A DNA stretch of 64,000 nt, from the NCBI GenBank assembly GCA_012513605.1, contig JAAZBV010000130.1, positions 17,204-81,203 of the forward strand. The letters are read 5' to 3'. The notes under the pieces were generated by a model that worked only from the letters and a program-made list of their open reading frames with translations, ran no database searches and was not told where the DNA came from. The DNA is from Desulfatiglans sp. GTDB taxonomy: Bacteria; Desulfobacterota; DSM-4660; Desulfatiglandales; HGW-15. A program made the position numbers and the translations under genes. Of this stretch, positions 1 to 8,193 are shown piece by piece (positions within the stretch are counted from its first letter, which is position 1; each line of letters starts with the position of its first letter).

Positions 1-60
1 GCAAAGACACCCGCAGAAGGTGCATATTACATCACTGTGAACCTTTAATTCCTGATCCAT
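1..60 (-). CDS. fwdB: Formylmethanofuran dehydrogenase subunit B, N-terminal 20 codons (runs off left edge)
   Basis: Reading leftward from an ATG at 60-58 gives 20 open codons with the motif ICTFCGCLC at residues 12-20. This CxxCGxxC signature opens FwdB/FmdB/FhcB, the molybdopterin catalytic subunit that reduces CO2 to (or oxidises) formylmethanofuran. The ATG overlaps the TAA stop of the upstream subunit D gene by one base, so the two are translationally coupled. Only the N-terminus is present, so family assignment rests on this motif plus the neighbouring D subunit. Confidence 0.6.
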   Translation of the reverse strand, partial: MDQELKVHSDVICTFCGCLC

Positions 61-410
61 TACTGCACCTGATGAGCAGGTTCAATGGTCACCTGCTCCC
101 CTTTCCAGGCAGGGACACCTGTGCCATCTGTATTTGAGCCGCTTACAAGCCTGTTTGCAACAGGCCCGACTGGAAGAAAAAAGAGTTTTCTGGGTACATC
201 TGATGCAATGCATGTCACTATGATCTCACCAAAGCGGTTTGACACCTTTACCTTCTGCCCCGGTGACATGTGCGCCTCAGCCATATCATCAGGATTAATA
301 CGGAGGGTGGAGATCTCTTCAAGATATTCGGGGTTCATTTTACCCCGCATCATCTCTGCCCCCTGCTTCCCGGTACGTACTGTTACAAGTAGACCGCTTA
401 TCCCGGCCAT
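60..410 (-). CDS. fwdD: Formylmethanofuran dehydrogenase subunit D-like (molybdopterin dinucleotide-binding domain)
   Basis: A 116-residue protein with the features of a molybdopterin dinucleotide-binding domain: SPGQKVKVSNRFG around residues 49-61, followed by a short beta-rich tail. In FwdD/FmdD this small subunit completes the cofactor pocket that is fused to the large subunit in formate dehydrogenases. It is directly followed by the fwdB start with a one-base TAATG overlap, the usual D-B order. Known family role: one subunit of the enzyme at the C1 end of the tetrahydromethanopterin pathway. A stand-alone molybdopterin-binding domain of another oxidoreductase is the alternative, but the CxxCGxxC neighbour argues against it. 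Confidence 0.7.
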   Translation of the reverse strand: MAGISGLLVTVRTGKQGAEMMRGKMNPEYLEEISTLRINPDDMAEAHMSPGQKVKVSNRFGEIIVTCIASDVPRKLFFLPVGPVANRLVSGSNTDGTGVPAWKGEQVTIEPAHQVQ

Positions 411-730
411 TTATTCTCTCCACATATTAGGCGATTATTTCAAATTTCCTGTTAAAACATTATGTTAGGCAAGGAGTATAGGAAAAGTAAAATAGCGTGT
501 CAAGGAGATAGAAATATATCAAGGTTAAGAGTTCTTGTTTATATATGAGATTCAATCTGAAGGTATAAAAAATAGGAGAATAAGCATGCCTTCTTTAAGT
601 GCTGATAAAACAATTGCTCAACTATCTGTTTTCTGATAATAATTTTTAAAGTTTTTTAAAAGAGGTACGGGTATAAGATATAGATGATGTCTATCCGGAA
701 GCTGAAGAAGAGACCATAAAATGTTGAGAT
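411..730. other. Intergenic region between divergent fwdD and AlbA_2 genes
   Basis: About 320 bp, AT-rich, between two divergently read genes, so it should hold both promoters. No clear -35/-10 pair stands out. A GTTAGGC heptamer near 470 is not part of a recognisable attC site. The last 60 bases contain a short open stretch ending in a stop just before the next gene, possibly a remnant of an older gene end. Confidence 0.3.
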
Positions 731-1417
731 ATGAATAAACAATCCCTTAAAGATATAATCGCTCTCGGAGAAGGTTACACTACCGAGTTTAAGCGTTCGG
801 GAACAACCGGGCTCGGAAGGGAGATTTGTGCTTTTGCGAATGCACTTGGTGGGGTAATTTTAATTGGGGTAAATGACTCTGGTGAAATTGTTGGAGTAAA
901 AGATCACAACCGGTTGAAATCAGAGGTTCAGACCATAGCGCGTTCTGCTGATCCACCAGTCTTAATTGAAACATCAAGTGTTGATGATGTACTATATATT
1001 GAAATTTCTGAACAGCATAGCAAGCCATATTCATTTGCAGGCAAATTTTATATTCGTGAAGGGGCCACTTCACAGCAGATGTCACGAGAAGAAATTCGAG
1101 AATTTTTCTTTAAAGAAGGTCTTATTAAATATGATCAGGTTCTATGCATTGAATATGATTTCGATAATGACCTTACTCCTGAAATATGGAAAAAGTTCGC
1201 CAAAGCAGCTCGTATACCTCCTGACATAAAAATGGAAACAGCCCTCGGCAATCTTCATCTCATAAAAAATAAGAAGATGACCAATGCCGGCGCATGGTTA
1301 CTGTGTCACGACATTACCAGATACAATATTCGTGCAGGGGTGACATGCGCACTCTTTCGGGGAACAAATAATGTTCATATATTAGATCGAAGAGCTTTTA
1401 CAGGATGGAGCTGGTAG
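731..1417 (+). pseudogene. AlbA_2/Schlafen-type putative transcriptional regulator, N-terminal part of a broken gene
   Basis: Residues 1-120 are a typical AlbA_2 domain (TEFKRSG near 17-23, FANALGGVILIGVND near 35-49), found in putative DNA-binding ATPases of the RecG-like regulator group. The reading frame continues to ILDRRAFTG and then stops (WSW*) at 1417. Intact relatives continue for about 100 more residues through a HATPase_c_4-like region before the conserved EKIGSGINRI segment. Here that segment appears immediately but in another frame (ORF from 1405). I infer an internal deletion of roughly 100 codons with a frame change, leaving the gene nonfunctional or making a truncated AlbA_2 protein. 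Confidence 0.7.
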
Positions 1418-1809
1418 AGCAAATAGGCAGCGGAATAAACCGCATTAAAGAACTTTGCGAAGAATCCGGGGTAAAAATTCCGGCATTTGATGTATCCGGT
1501 AACTGGTTTACTGTAGTGTTCAACCGCAAGAACGTGGAAGTCACCCCCCAAGTCACCCCCCAAGTCACCCCCCAAGTCACCCCCCAAGTCGAAAAACTAT
1601 TATCCATCCTGAATAGAGAAATGGGGCGTGTAGAAATAATGGATATTATGGGGTGCAAGGATAAGAAAAATTTTGTAAAAAATATACTCAATAAAGCGCT
1701 CAATAATGATCTGATTGAGATGACAGTCCCTGATAAGCCTAAATCACGAAATCAAAAATACAGGCTGACCGATAAAGAGAAGGCACTGATTATTCCTGTA
1801 AGCAAGTGA
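1405..1809 (+). pseudogene. C-terminal part of the same AlbA_2/HATPase regulator, out of frame
   Basis: The frame opens with ELVEQIGSGINRIKELCEE, the conserved end of the HATPase_c_4 domain, then a linker with four VTPQ units and a winged-helix-like tail (about residues 62-125). It overlaps the end of the upstream frame by 13 bases. Together the two frames cover the front and back of one regulator, with the middle missing. A separate start at the ATG at 1405 is possible but there is no convincing ribosome-binding site. Confidence 0.65.
1540..1587 (+). repeat. Four perfect 12-bp tandem repeats encoding VTPQ
   Basis: The unit gtcaccccccaa occurs four times in register at 1540, 1552, 1564 and 1576. 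It encodes VTPQ four times in the linker between the HATPase-like remnant and the winged-helix tail. (VTPQ)n linkers are common in this regulator family, so the copy number is probably variable by slippage. Confidence 0.9.
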
Positions 1810-1818
1810 TTTTGCAAA

Positions 1819-2859
1819 ATGCATGATTCCACCCCCAAAATTTTGATTCACGAATACATTACCGGTGGAGGATGGAAAGAACCGGAACTGCCTGAGAGTC
1901 TAGCATCCGAAGGATTTTTAATGCTTTCTGCTCTTTTGGATGATTTCATGAAATGGGGGCGTCTTAAAGTATGCACAACCCTTGATAATAGACTGGCTGG
2001 TGCATCAATAGTTGCTGACAGCATTACAATCATAGACCAGGCTGAATATGAAAAAACCCTTTCCTCGCTTGCCAAAGAATGTGATTTTGCCATTATAATT
2101 GCGCCAGAAAGCAATGGTATCCTCGCGGATTTAAATGGGCTGATGAAAGAAAATAATACGGTACCATTAGGTTGTAATATCGGTGCAATCCGCGTCACAG
2201 GGGATAAGTGGGAATGTCATAAAATGCTCTCTAAAGCAGGTATACCTGTTCCTGAGACAATTGTAGAGACGGGTTTTAAACCCGTCTCTACTGCCAGATT
2301 AGACAACCCTTGCGGTATCAATTTCCCTCTAATCATAAAACCAGTTGATGGTGTTGGGTGTGAAGGTGTTAACCTTGTAAAAGATGCAAAGACGCTCCGC
2401 ACCCTGCTTGAAGATGATCAATTATACCCTAACAGAGTTCTTTTTCAGGAATATATAAAGGGAGAACACCTGAGCGCATCAATCCTCTCAACAGGAAAGG
2501 AATTTATTATTCTGAGTTTGAACCGCCAGCATATCAGTGAAGGCACTCCTTTCAGATACTCGGGCGGAGAGATCATGCCTCCACCTGATAAGGGAGATGA
2601 ACTGCATTACATTGTTAAAAAAATAATTGAGGTCATTCCGGGCCTGAAAGGATACTTTGGAGTTGATCTGATAAAGAGTAATGCCGGATACAGGGTCATT
2701 GAGATTAATCCAAGGCTTACCACATCATACACAGGTCTCAGGAAGGTAACTAATATCAATCTTGCAGAGGCGATCTATGAATCGGTTATAAATGGCAGGT
2801 TGCCTGACTCTGTAAAAATCTCAGGCAACTATACTTTTGCAAAAGAAATGATGATATAG
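1819..2859 (+). CDS. mfnD: ATP-grasp ligase, MfnD-like (tyramine--L-glutamate ligase candidate)
   Basis: A 346-residue ATP-grasp protein. The N-terminus has HEYITGGGW (residues 11-19), characteristic of the MfnD group. The nucleotide-binding region FPLIIKPVDGVGCEGV lies near 172-187 and the metal-binding ENPR-type motif EINPRLTTSYTG near 298-309. MfnD joins tyramine and glutamate in methanofuran biosynthesis, which would match the formylmethanofuran dehydrogenase genes at the left edge; this functional link is inference. A 29-bp perfect palindrome is inserted in frame and adds about 15 residues just before the ATP-binding loop. It converges with the GPH transporter gene, stop to stop, 12 bp apart. 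Confidence 0.6.
   Translation: MHDSTPKILIHEYITGGGWKEPELPESLASEGFLMLSALLDDFMKWGRLKVCTTLDNRLAGASIVADSITIIDQAEYEKTLSSLAKECDFAIIIAPESNGILADLNGLMKENNTVPLGCNIGAIRVTGDKWECHKMLSKAGIPVPETIVETGFKPVSTARLDNPCGINFPLIIKPVDGVGCEGVNLVKDAKTLRTLLEDDQLYPNRVLFQEYIKGEHLSASILSTGKEFIILSLNRQHISEGTPFRYSGGEIMPPPDKGDELHYIVKKIIEVIPGLKGYFGVDLIKSNAGYRVIEINPRLTTSYTGLRKVTNINLAEAIYESVINGRLPDSVKISGNYTFAKEMMI
2263..2291. repeat. Perfect palindrome (14-bp arms) inside the ATP-grasp coding sequence
   Basis: The arms gtagagacgggttt and aaacccgtctctac pair perfectly around a single central base at 2277. In frame it encodes VETGFKPVST-like residues between GIPVPETI and the conserved FPLIIKP segment. It looks like a mobile palindromic element that has landed in a gene without breaking it. 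No second copy was found by eye in this window. Confidence 0.85.
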
Positions 2860-2871
2860 ATGCCTTCTATC

Positions 2872-4248
2872 TTAGATTGCAGCCCTCTTTTTTGCGTTTG
2901 TCTCCATTATAAGGGCTATCCTGTCATTGTTGAGTGGGTACAGGAGCAGTATTATAAGAAAGGCTGCAAGGCCCGCGCCTGATGGGATATAGCATATAAT
3001 GTTCATCAGCCCCTGTAAAAATTCCTCTCCTGGTTCAATATTGGGCACATACCCGATATATCCAAGCCCTGCGGTTGCCATTGTGCCGGCAATGGCAGTT
3101 GCAGCCTTACCGGGCATAGTCATCATTGACATTATAAAGGCGCTTGCATCCTTACCGGTCTTGTAAAACCCGTATTCCGCCGCATCCATATACATTGCCT
3201 GGCGTATGGGGTAAACAGTCCCAGCCCCCAGAATTGAAACCACTATTATGGCAATAAATGCATAGGGATGATACAGCCCGAATACTCTCAGGGTAATGTA
3301 TCCTATTGTTCCGCATGCCCCGGCAAAAAGATAGGTGTTTTTCTTACCCAGGATGCTGACTATTTTCGGGGATATTAACGCACTCGCAAATACAGCAAGG
3401 GATATTGAGAGAGAATATGGCTTCATTAACAGCTCATTCTGAGCCGCATACTTGAAGTAATACACAGCCAGGGTCTGGAGGCTGTATACCCCGATATTGA
3501 TACAAATATCGGCACACAGGATTGTTAAAAGTGGTCTGTTGACAATAATCTGTTTGACCATTTCAAGATTAGTCCAGTGCCTGGATGGATCAAGATTTTT
3601 ATCAGGGTTATACCTGTCATAATTCTTTACCTGATAACCAAGAAACCAGTATCCAAAGACCTGTATCACAGCCAGAATGGCTACAGTAATAAAATATCCC
3701 CATGTTGTACTGTATGAGCTAAGTTTGTAGAGGATAGTCAGCACAAAATAGGCATATATTATCTGGCTTCCCATGCGGAACTGATAATTCCTGGTTGAAA
3801 GGCGCAATCTCTCTTTGCTCTCTTTTGCCAGAACAGAGATCAGGCCCAGGTGGGCATTATATGCAAAGTTGAGGCTGATATGGGCTATGATATATACCAG
3901 GCTCAGATAGACTATTTTCGCGCCATAACTCAAGGTAAGATTCGTAAAGGTAAGCGTGAAAAAGATGCAGGTTATCACAGGGGGGAACAAAATCCATGTC
4001 CTGAACTGACCCCACCTAAACTGGGTCCGCTGTATTATGCTGCCGGAAACTGGTATTGAAACAACATCCACAATGTGGGTAATAAACATTATAAAGGCGA
4101 CGTGGCCTGCTGCTATCATGGCGACATCGGTAAGAAACATGGCATAATACTGAACAGCCAGACTCATCATCAGGGTAAATGCGAAACTGGCAAAACCATA
4201 ACTGCCTACAAGTAATCCCGGGAGTCTCTTTTCCACTGACATCTCCAT
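2872..4248 (-). CDS. GPH-family (MelB-like) sugar/cation symporter, MFS fold
   Basis: A 458-residue integral membrane protein with about 12 hydrophobic segments. The N-terminal pattern (GSYGFASFAF at 16-25, HIVDVVSIPVSGSII near 58-72, then RWGQFRTWI) matches the glycoside-pentoside-hexuronide symporter family, which includes MelB. Length fits the family (about 450). The substrate cannot be read from sequence. A 213-bp gap separates it from the kor operon upstream on the same strand, so co-transcription is possible but not shown. Confidence 0.8.
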   Translation of the reverse strand: MEMSVEKRLPGLLVGSYGFASFAFTLMMSLAVQYYAMFLTDVAMIAAGHVAFIMFITHIVDVVSIPVSGSIIQRTQFRWGQFRTWILFPPVITCIFFTLTFTNLTLSYGAKIVYLSLVYIIAHISLNFAYNAHLGLISVLAKESKERLRLSTRNYQFRMGSQIIYAYFVLTILYKLSSYSTTWGYFITVAILAVIQVFGYWFLGYQVKNYDRYNPDKNLDPSRHWTNLEMVKQIIVNRPLLTILCADICINIGVYSLQTLAVYYFKYAAQNELLMKPYSLSISLAVFASALISPKIVSILGKKNTYLFAGACGTIGYITLRVFGLYHPYAFIAIIVVSILGAGTVYPIRQAMYMDAAEYGFYKTGKDASAFIMSMMTMPGKAATAIAGTMATAGLGYIGYVPNIEPGEEFLQGLMNIICYIPSGAGLAAFLIILLLYPLNNDRIALIMETNAKKRAAI

Positions 4249-4398
4249 ATGCTAAAGTCTTTTTTAACTTTAATCAAAAGGGCATGTTACCGGCTCACCT
4301 TTACATCATATATTATTGTTTTTCAAGGTTTTCGATTGAAAACTGTGCTGATTGTGCTCTGTTTTATTTACTGAGACAGACAGGCGTTGCCATTGTGC

Positions 4399-4424
4399 AG
4401 CCTTATTCGTTAAGGCTTTTTTTT
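4399..4424 (+). terminator. Plus-strand intrinsic terminator-like hairpin
   Basis: A 7-bp stem (agcctta / taaggct) with a 5-base loop is followed by eight T on the plus strand. The flanking genes are both on the minus strand, so it does not end an obvious plus-strand gene; it may stop antisense transcription entering the kor operon. Confidence 0.45.
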
Positions 4425-4461
4425 AAAAAACAACTCCTGTGTCGCCGCTGGCCTGGTTTAC

Positions 4462-4998
4462 TTAACTCTTTTTGTTAGCCTGTGCATACTCATACCCGCG
4501 TTCAAATGCTTTTAAATTGATATCCACTGTCTTTCTGGGCACTGATTCAGAGACTGTATTTTTTGCAGATTCAAGTGATACAACACCTGTAATACCAACC
4601 AGAAAGCCTACCATAATGATATTTGCCATCATTTTGAGGCCCATTTCTTCTGCCAGCCTTGTCGCCGGGATAGCATAGCAGTCAAAAGGTGTATTAAGTT
4701 TTATAAGGGCCTGATCTATGATAAGTATTGTATCTTCAGTAATTATATCCCTGTATTTGTCATATCCTGCCTGGGACATGCAGACCAGGATATCAGGGGC
4801 ATTGATATAGGGGTAATGTATCTGTTCATCAGCTATAGTCACCTGCACACTGCATGCGCCACCCCTTGATTCAGGTCCGTATGACTGAACCAGTGAACTC
4901 TCAAGTTTGTCAAAAATTGCAGCGGCCTTGCCGATGATACGTCCGGCCAATATAACACCCTGCCCGCCAAAACCTGTAATGATTATCTTTTTCTGCAT
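4462..4998 (-). CDS. korC: 2-oxoacid:ferredoxin oxidoreductase, gamma subunit
   Basis: A 178-residue protein opening with IIITGFGGQGVILAG (5-19), the signature of the gamma domain of pyruvate/2-oxoglutarate ferredoxin oxidoreductases, followed by SYGPESRGGACSV (40-52). The domain forms part of the active complex that oxidises a 2-oxoacid to acyl-CoA, CO2 and reduced ferredoxin. It is the last gene of a D-A-B-C operon, 15 bp after the beta subunit. The subunit set and order match 2-oxoglutarate:ferredoxin oxidoreductase, but a branched-chain (Vor) substrate cannot be ruled out. Confidence 0.85.
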   Translation of the reverse strand: MQKKIIITGFGGQGVILAGRIIGKAAAIFDKLESSLVQSYGPESRGGACSVQVTIADEQIHYPYINAPDILVCMSQAGYDKYRDIITEDTILIIDQALIKLNTPFDCYAIPATRLAEEMGLKMMANIIMVGFLVGITGVVSLESAKNTVSESVPRKTVDINLKAFERGYEYAQANKKS

Positions 4999-5013
4999 TA
5001 CTATCTTCCTGAA

Positions 5014-5853
5014 TTAAGGTATCCTGCATGTCCTGTCATAATTTTCTATGCAGGTAGGACGCTCCCTGCTTACAAATTCACCAAGAATAATCTCCTTCTC
5101 AAAATCCATATCAAGCTCTGAAGGGTCTACATTATTCTTTATTATTGTCCTGTCGCGGTAGAGTTTGAGTGTTTCCAGGGATTTTTCCTTGTTTTTTCGG
5201 CCATAGTTAGTAGGGCAAGGAGCAAGCACCTCAATAAATGAGAACCCGCTTCGGGTAAGGGCCTTTTCTATGCAGGCAGTAAGTTTACGTATATGTAGCA
5301 TTGTCCAGCGCGCCACATAGTTAGCGCCGGATGCCCATGCTAAGAGAGGCAGATTAAAAGGGGCATCAGGGTTTCCGAGCTGGGTGGTGGTGGTCTTTGC
5401 ATTGACAGGTGTTGTTGCAGCAACCTGGCCTCCGGTCATGCCATAGATAAGGTTATTTACGCAGATCACTGTCATGTCCACGTTACGGCGTGCGCCATGT
5501 ATAAAATGGTTACCGCCTATGGCAAAAAGATCGCCATCCCCGCTGAAAACGATTACGTTAAGTTCAGGGTTCGCAAGCTTGAGTCCGGTGGCAAAAGGAA
5601 TAGCCCTTCCATGAGTGGTATGGAATGAATCAAGGTTCAGATACCCTGCACCGCGGCCAGTACACCCGATCCCTGATACCATGCAGGTCTTTTCCAGATC
5701 AATACCGCTTGAGATCATTGCCTTGAGGCAAGCAGAAAAGACCGTGCCTATACCGCACCCCGGGCACCAGATATGAGGGATCCTGTCTGTCCTGATCAGA
5801 TGATCAAGCGGGTGGACTATTTCCGGCTGGGATGACTGTATTTCTGCTGCCAT
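5014..5853 (-). CDS. korB: 2-oxoacid:ferredoxin oxidoreductase, beta subunit (thiamine diphosphate-binding)
   Basis: A 279-residue protein. CPGCG (30-34) and SGIGCTGRG (near 60-68) are typical of KorB, and FSGDGDLFAIGGNHF (near 104-118) carries the GDGD...N thiamine-diphosphate/Mg site. The subunit catalyses decarboxylation of the 2-oxoacid. Its ATG overlaps the TAA of the alpha subunit by one base (5851-5855), giving translational coupling. The protein is of normal family length with no missing key residues. Confidence 0.9.
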   Translation of the reverse strand: MAAEIQSSQPEIVHPLDHLIRTDRIPHIWCPGCGIGTVFSACLKAMISSGIDLEKTCMVSGIGCTGRGAGYLNLDSFHTTHGRAIPFATGLKLANPELNVIVFSGDGDLFAIGGNHFIHGARRNVDMTVICVNNLIYGMTGGQVAATTPVNAKTTTTQLGNPDAPFNLPLLAWASGANYVARWTMLHIRKLTACIEKALTRSGFSFIEVLAPCPTNYGRKNKEKSLETLKLYRDRTIIKNNVDPSELDMDFEKEIILGEFVSRERPTCIENYDRTCRIP

Positions 5854-6998
5854 TAATAGACCTCCTTTATCCTGTTAAGCACCTGCTCAGGGGTTATTAC
5901 TGTACCCCCTGCATGGCCTACCAGATGACATTCAGCCATACCGGCAGAGCTTCGCATTACCTCAAGGTGTATCTGACCATAGTTAATCTCTACAGTAATA
6001 AATGCCCTTGTCTTTTTTGCAAGCTCTCTTACCTTTTCCTCAGCAAAAGGCCATATGGTGAGGAGCTTTAAAAAGCCGACTTTCATACCAAGCGCCCTGG
6101 CCTGATTCATGGCTGAGAGGCTTGTCCTGGCGGATATGCCGTATGACACAAGGATAATCTCCGCATCATCAAGCTGATATGACTCTGTCATGATAATATC
6201 ATCCCTGTTGTCCCGTATCTTTTTTACAATACGTTCCATCATCTGGGCCTGGGCCTCAACGGTCATTACAGGGTAACCCCTTTCGTCATGAGTAAGGCCT
6301 GTAACATGTATCTTGTAACCATCGCCTGCTGATGGCATTGGCGCAACACCGCTTTCCCCGGGTTGAAAAGGCATGAAACCCTCTTTTTCGCCCTTTGGTC
6401 TTGGCCTTGAAGCTGTAATTATCTCTTTAGCCTCGGGTATTATTACCTTTTCACTCATGTGCCCAATTACCTCATCGGCCATCAAAAGCACAGGGGTGCG
6501 GTATTTTTCGCTCAGGTTAAATGCTGTAATGGTCTGGCTGAACATCTCCTGGGCAGATGATGGCGCAAGGGCTATTATTTCATAATGGCCATGTGAACCC
6601 CAACGTGCCTGCATCATATCCCCCTGGGCGCCCATTGTGGGAAGCCCGGTAGAGGGGCCTGCCCGCTGCACATTAACAACAACACATGGGGTCTCGGTGC
6701 TTACGGCCAGACCTATGTTTTCCATCATAAGGCTGAAACCGGGCCCTGAGGTGGAGGTCATGCTTTTAACACCTGCCCATGATGCCCCAATAATGGATGC
6801 CATTGCGGCAATTTCATCTTCCATCTGGATGAAGGTGCCTCCTACCTCAGGCAGGCATTTGGACATGTGTTCAGCGATCTCTGTTGCAGGGGTGATGGGA
6901 TACCCGCCAAAAAATTTGCAGCCTGCTGCCAACGCCCCCTCGGCGCATGCCTCATCGCCTGTTATATAATGTTCGCCTGTTATAACTGCTGGTCTCAT
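5853..6998 (-). CDS. korA: 2-oxoacid:ferredoxin oxidoreductase, alpha subunit
   Basis: A 381-residue alpha subunit with the N-terminal pyrimidine-binding domain (GDEACAEGALAAGCKFFGGYPITPATEI spans about 14-41, quoted in part) and TSTSGPGFSLM near 82-92. The C-terminal domain II includes the VSYGISARTSL segment near 283-293. It holds the substrate and the aminopyrimidine of thiamine diphosphate. It lies 12 bp after the ferredoxin subunit and overlaps korB by one base, so the four kor genes are one transcription unit. Confidence 0.9.
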   Translation of the reverse strand: MRPAVITGEHYITGDEACAEGALAAGCKFFGGYPITPATEIAEHMSKCLPEVGGTFIQMEDEIAAMASIIGASWAGVKSMTSTSGPGFSLMMENIGLAVSTETPCVVVNVQRAGPSTGLPTMGAQGDMMQARWGSHGHYEIIALAPSSAQEMFSQTITAFNLSEKYRTPVLLMADEVIGHMSEKVIIPEAKEIITASRPRPKGEKEGFMPFQPGESGVAPMPSAGDGYKIHVTGLTHDERGYPVMTVEAQAQMMERIVKKIRDNRDDIIMTESYQLDDAEIILVSYGISARTSLSAMNQARALGMKVGFLKLLTIWPFAEEKVRELAKKTRAFITVEINYGQIHLEVMRSSAGMAECHLVGHAGGTVITPEQVLNRIKEVY

Positions 6999-7010
6999 AT
7001 TTTCTCGTAA

Positions 7011-7280
7011 TTAAAGTTTGGATATAGTATGCACCTCTGAAAAAATGGCAAACTCCGGGCAGATAATCTCGCAATAATGGCAGTTTACACACTCATTCGG
7101 ATTCTGGGCCACAGGGAGGTGGTACCCCTTTTTATTAAATCCCTTTGAAAAGGCCAATACGGATCGCGGACAGAATTCTATGCAATACCCGCAGCCTTTG
7201 CACCGCTCTTCAATAATGACCACCCTTCCTTTTGCAATTTTAATAACATCGGTGTCATATGGTTCACCCAAGAATTTCAT
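7011..7280 (-). CDS. korD: 2-oxoacid:ferredoxin oxidoreductase, delta subunit (2x[4Fe-4S] ferredoxin)
   Basis: An 89-residue protein with two complete cluster motifs: C27, C30, C33, C37P and a second CxxCxxCxxxCP starting near residue 63. This is the ferredoxin-like subunit that passes electrons out of the KorABC core. It is the first gene of the operon, so the promoter should lie in the 365-bp gap beyond its start. The same small subunit occurs in Kor, Vor and some Por complexes, hence the substrate class is inferred from gene order. Confidence 0.85.
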   Translation of the reverse strand: MKFLGEPYDTDVIKIAKGRVVIIEERCKGCGYCIEFCPRSVLAFSKGFNKKGYHLPVAQNPNECVNCHYCEIICPEFAIFSEVHTISKL

Positions 7281-7645
7281 GTCTTATTCCTTCACACCTT
7301 TAAATTATCCCGGAGCCTTAAAATTGATGCCCTGGATATATTAATTTGAATATGCAAATATATTAATCTAACAGTAAAATCAATATATTTCATCATGCAT
7401 GATAATTCTTTTTGGGATACCCATAAGGTTTCGCGTCGTATAATAACACTTGTATTTAAGGCTATGATTTATTCCAGGAAATCTCTTCTTGAATAACACT
7501 TATGACTATGGCAAATTGTAATGGAGCGGTCAGCCATTAGCTTAATCCAGAAATGGATAAGTGAATTGTTAAGTTGACCGGAAATAGCTTAATCATTGAT
7601 GTCAGGTTTTAATAATTATACATAAAAATTTACCTGGGTAAAGAT
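7281..7645. other. Divergent promoter region between kor operon and SET-domain gene
   Basis: About 365 bp without a gene. It must contain the promoter for the minus-strand kor operon and the plus-strand SET gene. It is AT-rich, with short repeated aaatatattaat-like stretches near 7341-7390 and a tataataacactt segment near 7440. I see no clear operator or RNA element. Confidence 0.35.
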
Positions 7646-8092
7646 ATGGATTCGGAAATATTCGGTTTTGAGTCTTTGGAGTTTAGCCTGTACACCAAAG
7701 ACTCACAAATAAACAGGCTTGGTTGCTTTTCTGAAAGGGTAATCCCTGCTGAGACATTTATTGTGGAATATAAAGGAGATATAATCTCAGATGAAGATGC
7801 ATATAAACGTGAATCAGATCCTTCACGGCCAGGCATATACACATTCTGGATAAACGACAACATCGTAATTGATGGCTTAGGAAACGGGAACATTGCAAAG
7901 TATATTAATCATTCCTGTGATCCGAATTGTTATTATACCTTTGAAGGAAACCGGGTGTTGATTTTTGCATTGAAGGATATATACCAAAATGAAGAGTTGA
8001 CCATTGACTATAGTTACGAATCTGAAGGTGAAAAGATTACCTGCTCATGTGGTTCAGAAAAATGCCGGGGATTTATTAACTCTGACGAATAA
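7646..8092 (+). CDS. SET-domain protein with post-SET cysteine motif (putative protein lysine methyltransferase)
   Basis: A 148-residue protein that is essentially a bare SET domain. The hallmark NHSCDPNC occurs at 88-95, the ELTIDYSY segment at 117-124, and a post-SET-like CSCG....C RG motif with C133, C135 and C140. These are the S-adenosylmethionine pocket, the catalytic tyrosine strand and the zinc-binding tail of eukaryote-type SET methyltransferases. Bacterial copies are known but scattered, so lateral acquisition is likely. No histone-like gene is adjacent; an HU gene lies at 44.2 kb. Substrate unknown. Confidence 0.85.
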   Translation: MDSEIFGFESLEFSLYTKDSQINRLGCFSERVIPAETFIVEYKGDIISDEDAYKRESDPSRPGIYTFWINDNIVIDGLGNGNIAKYINHSCDPNCYYTFEGNRVLIFALKDIYQNEELTIDYSYESEGEKITCSCGSEKCRGFINSDE

Positions 8093-8193
8093 AACGGTAT
8101 ACTATTGATTGCTACCAAAAAGGCAAGATTGTGTGAAGCTATATTAACAGTGTTTTAATAATGGGCGAAAAAAGTAAAAGGGCTAATGCTATA

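Noticed and set aside
460..475. GTTAGGC heptamer as an attC right end
   Set aside because: No matching RYYYAAC partner, no hairpin and no cassette-like gene beside it.
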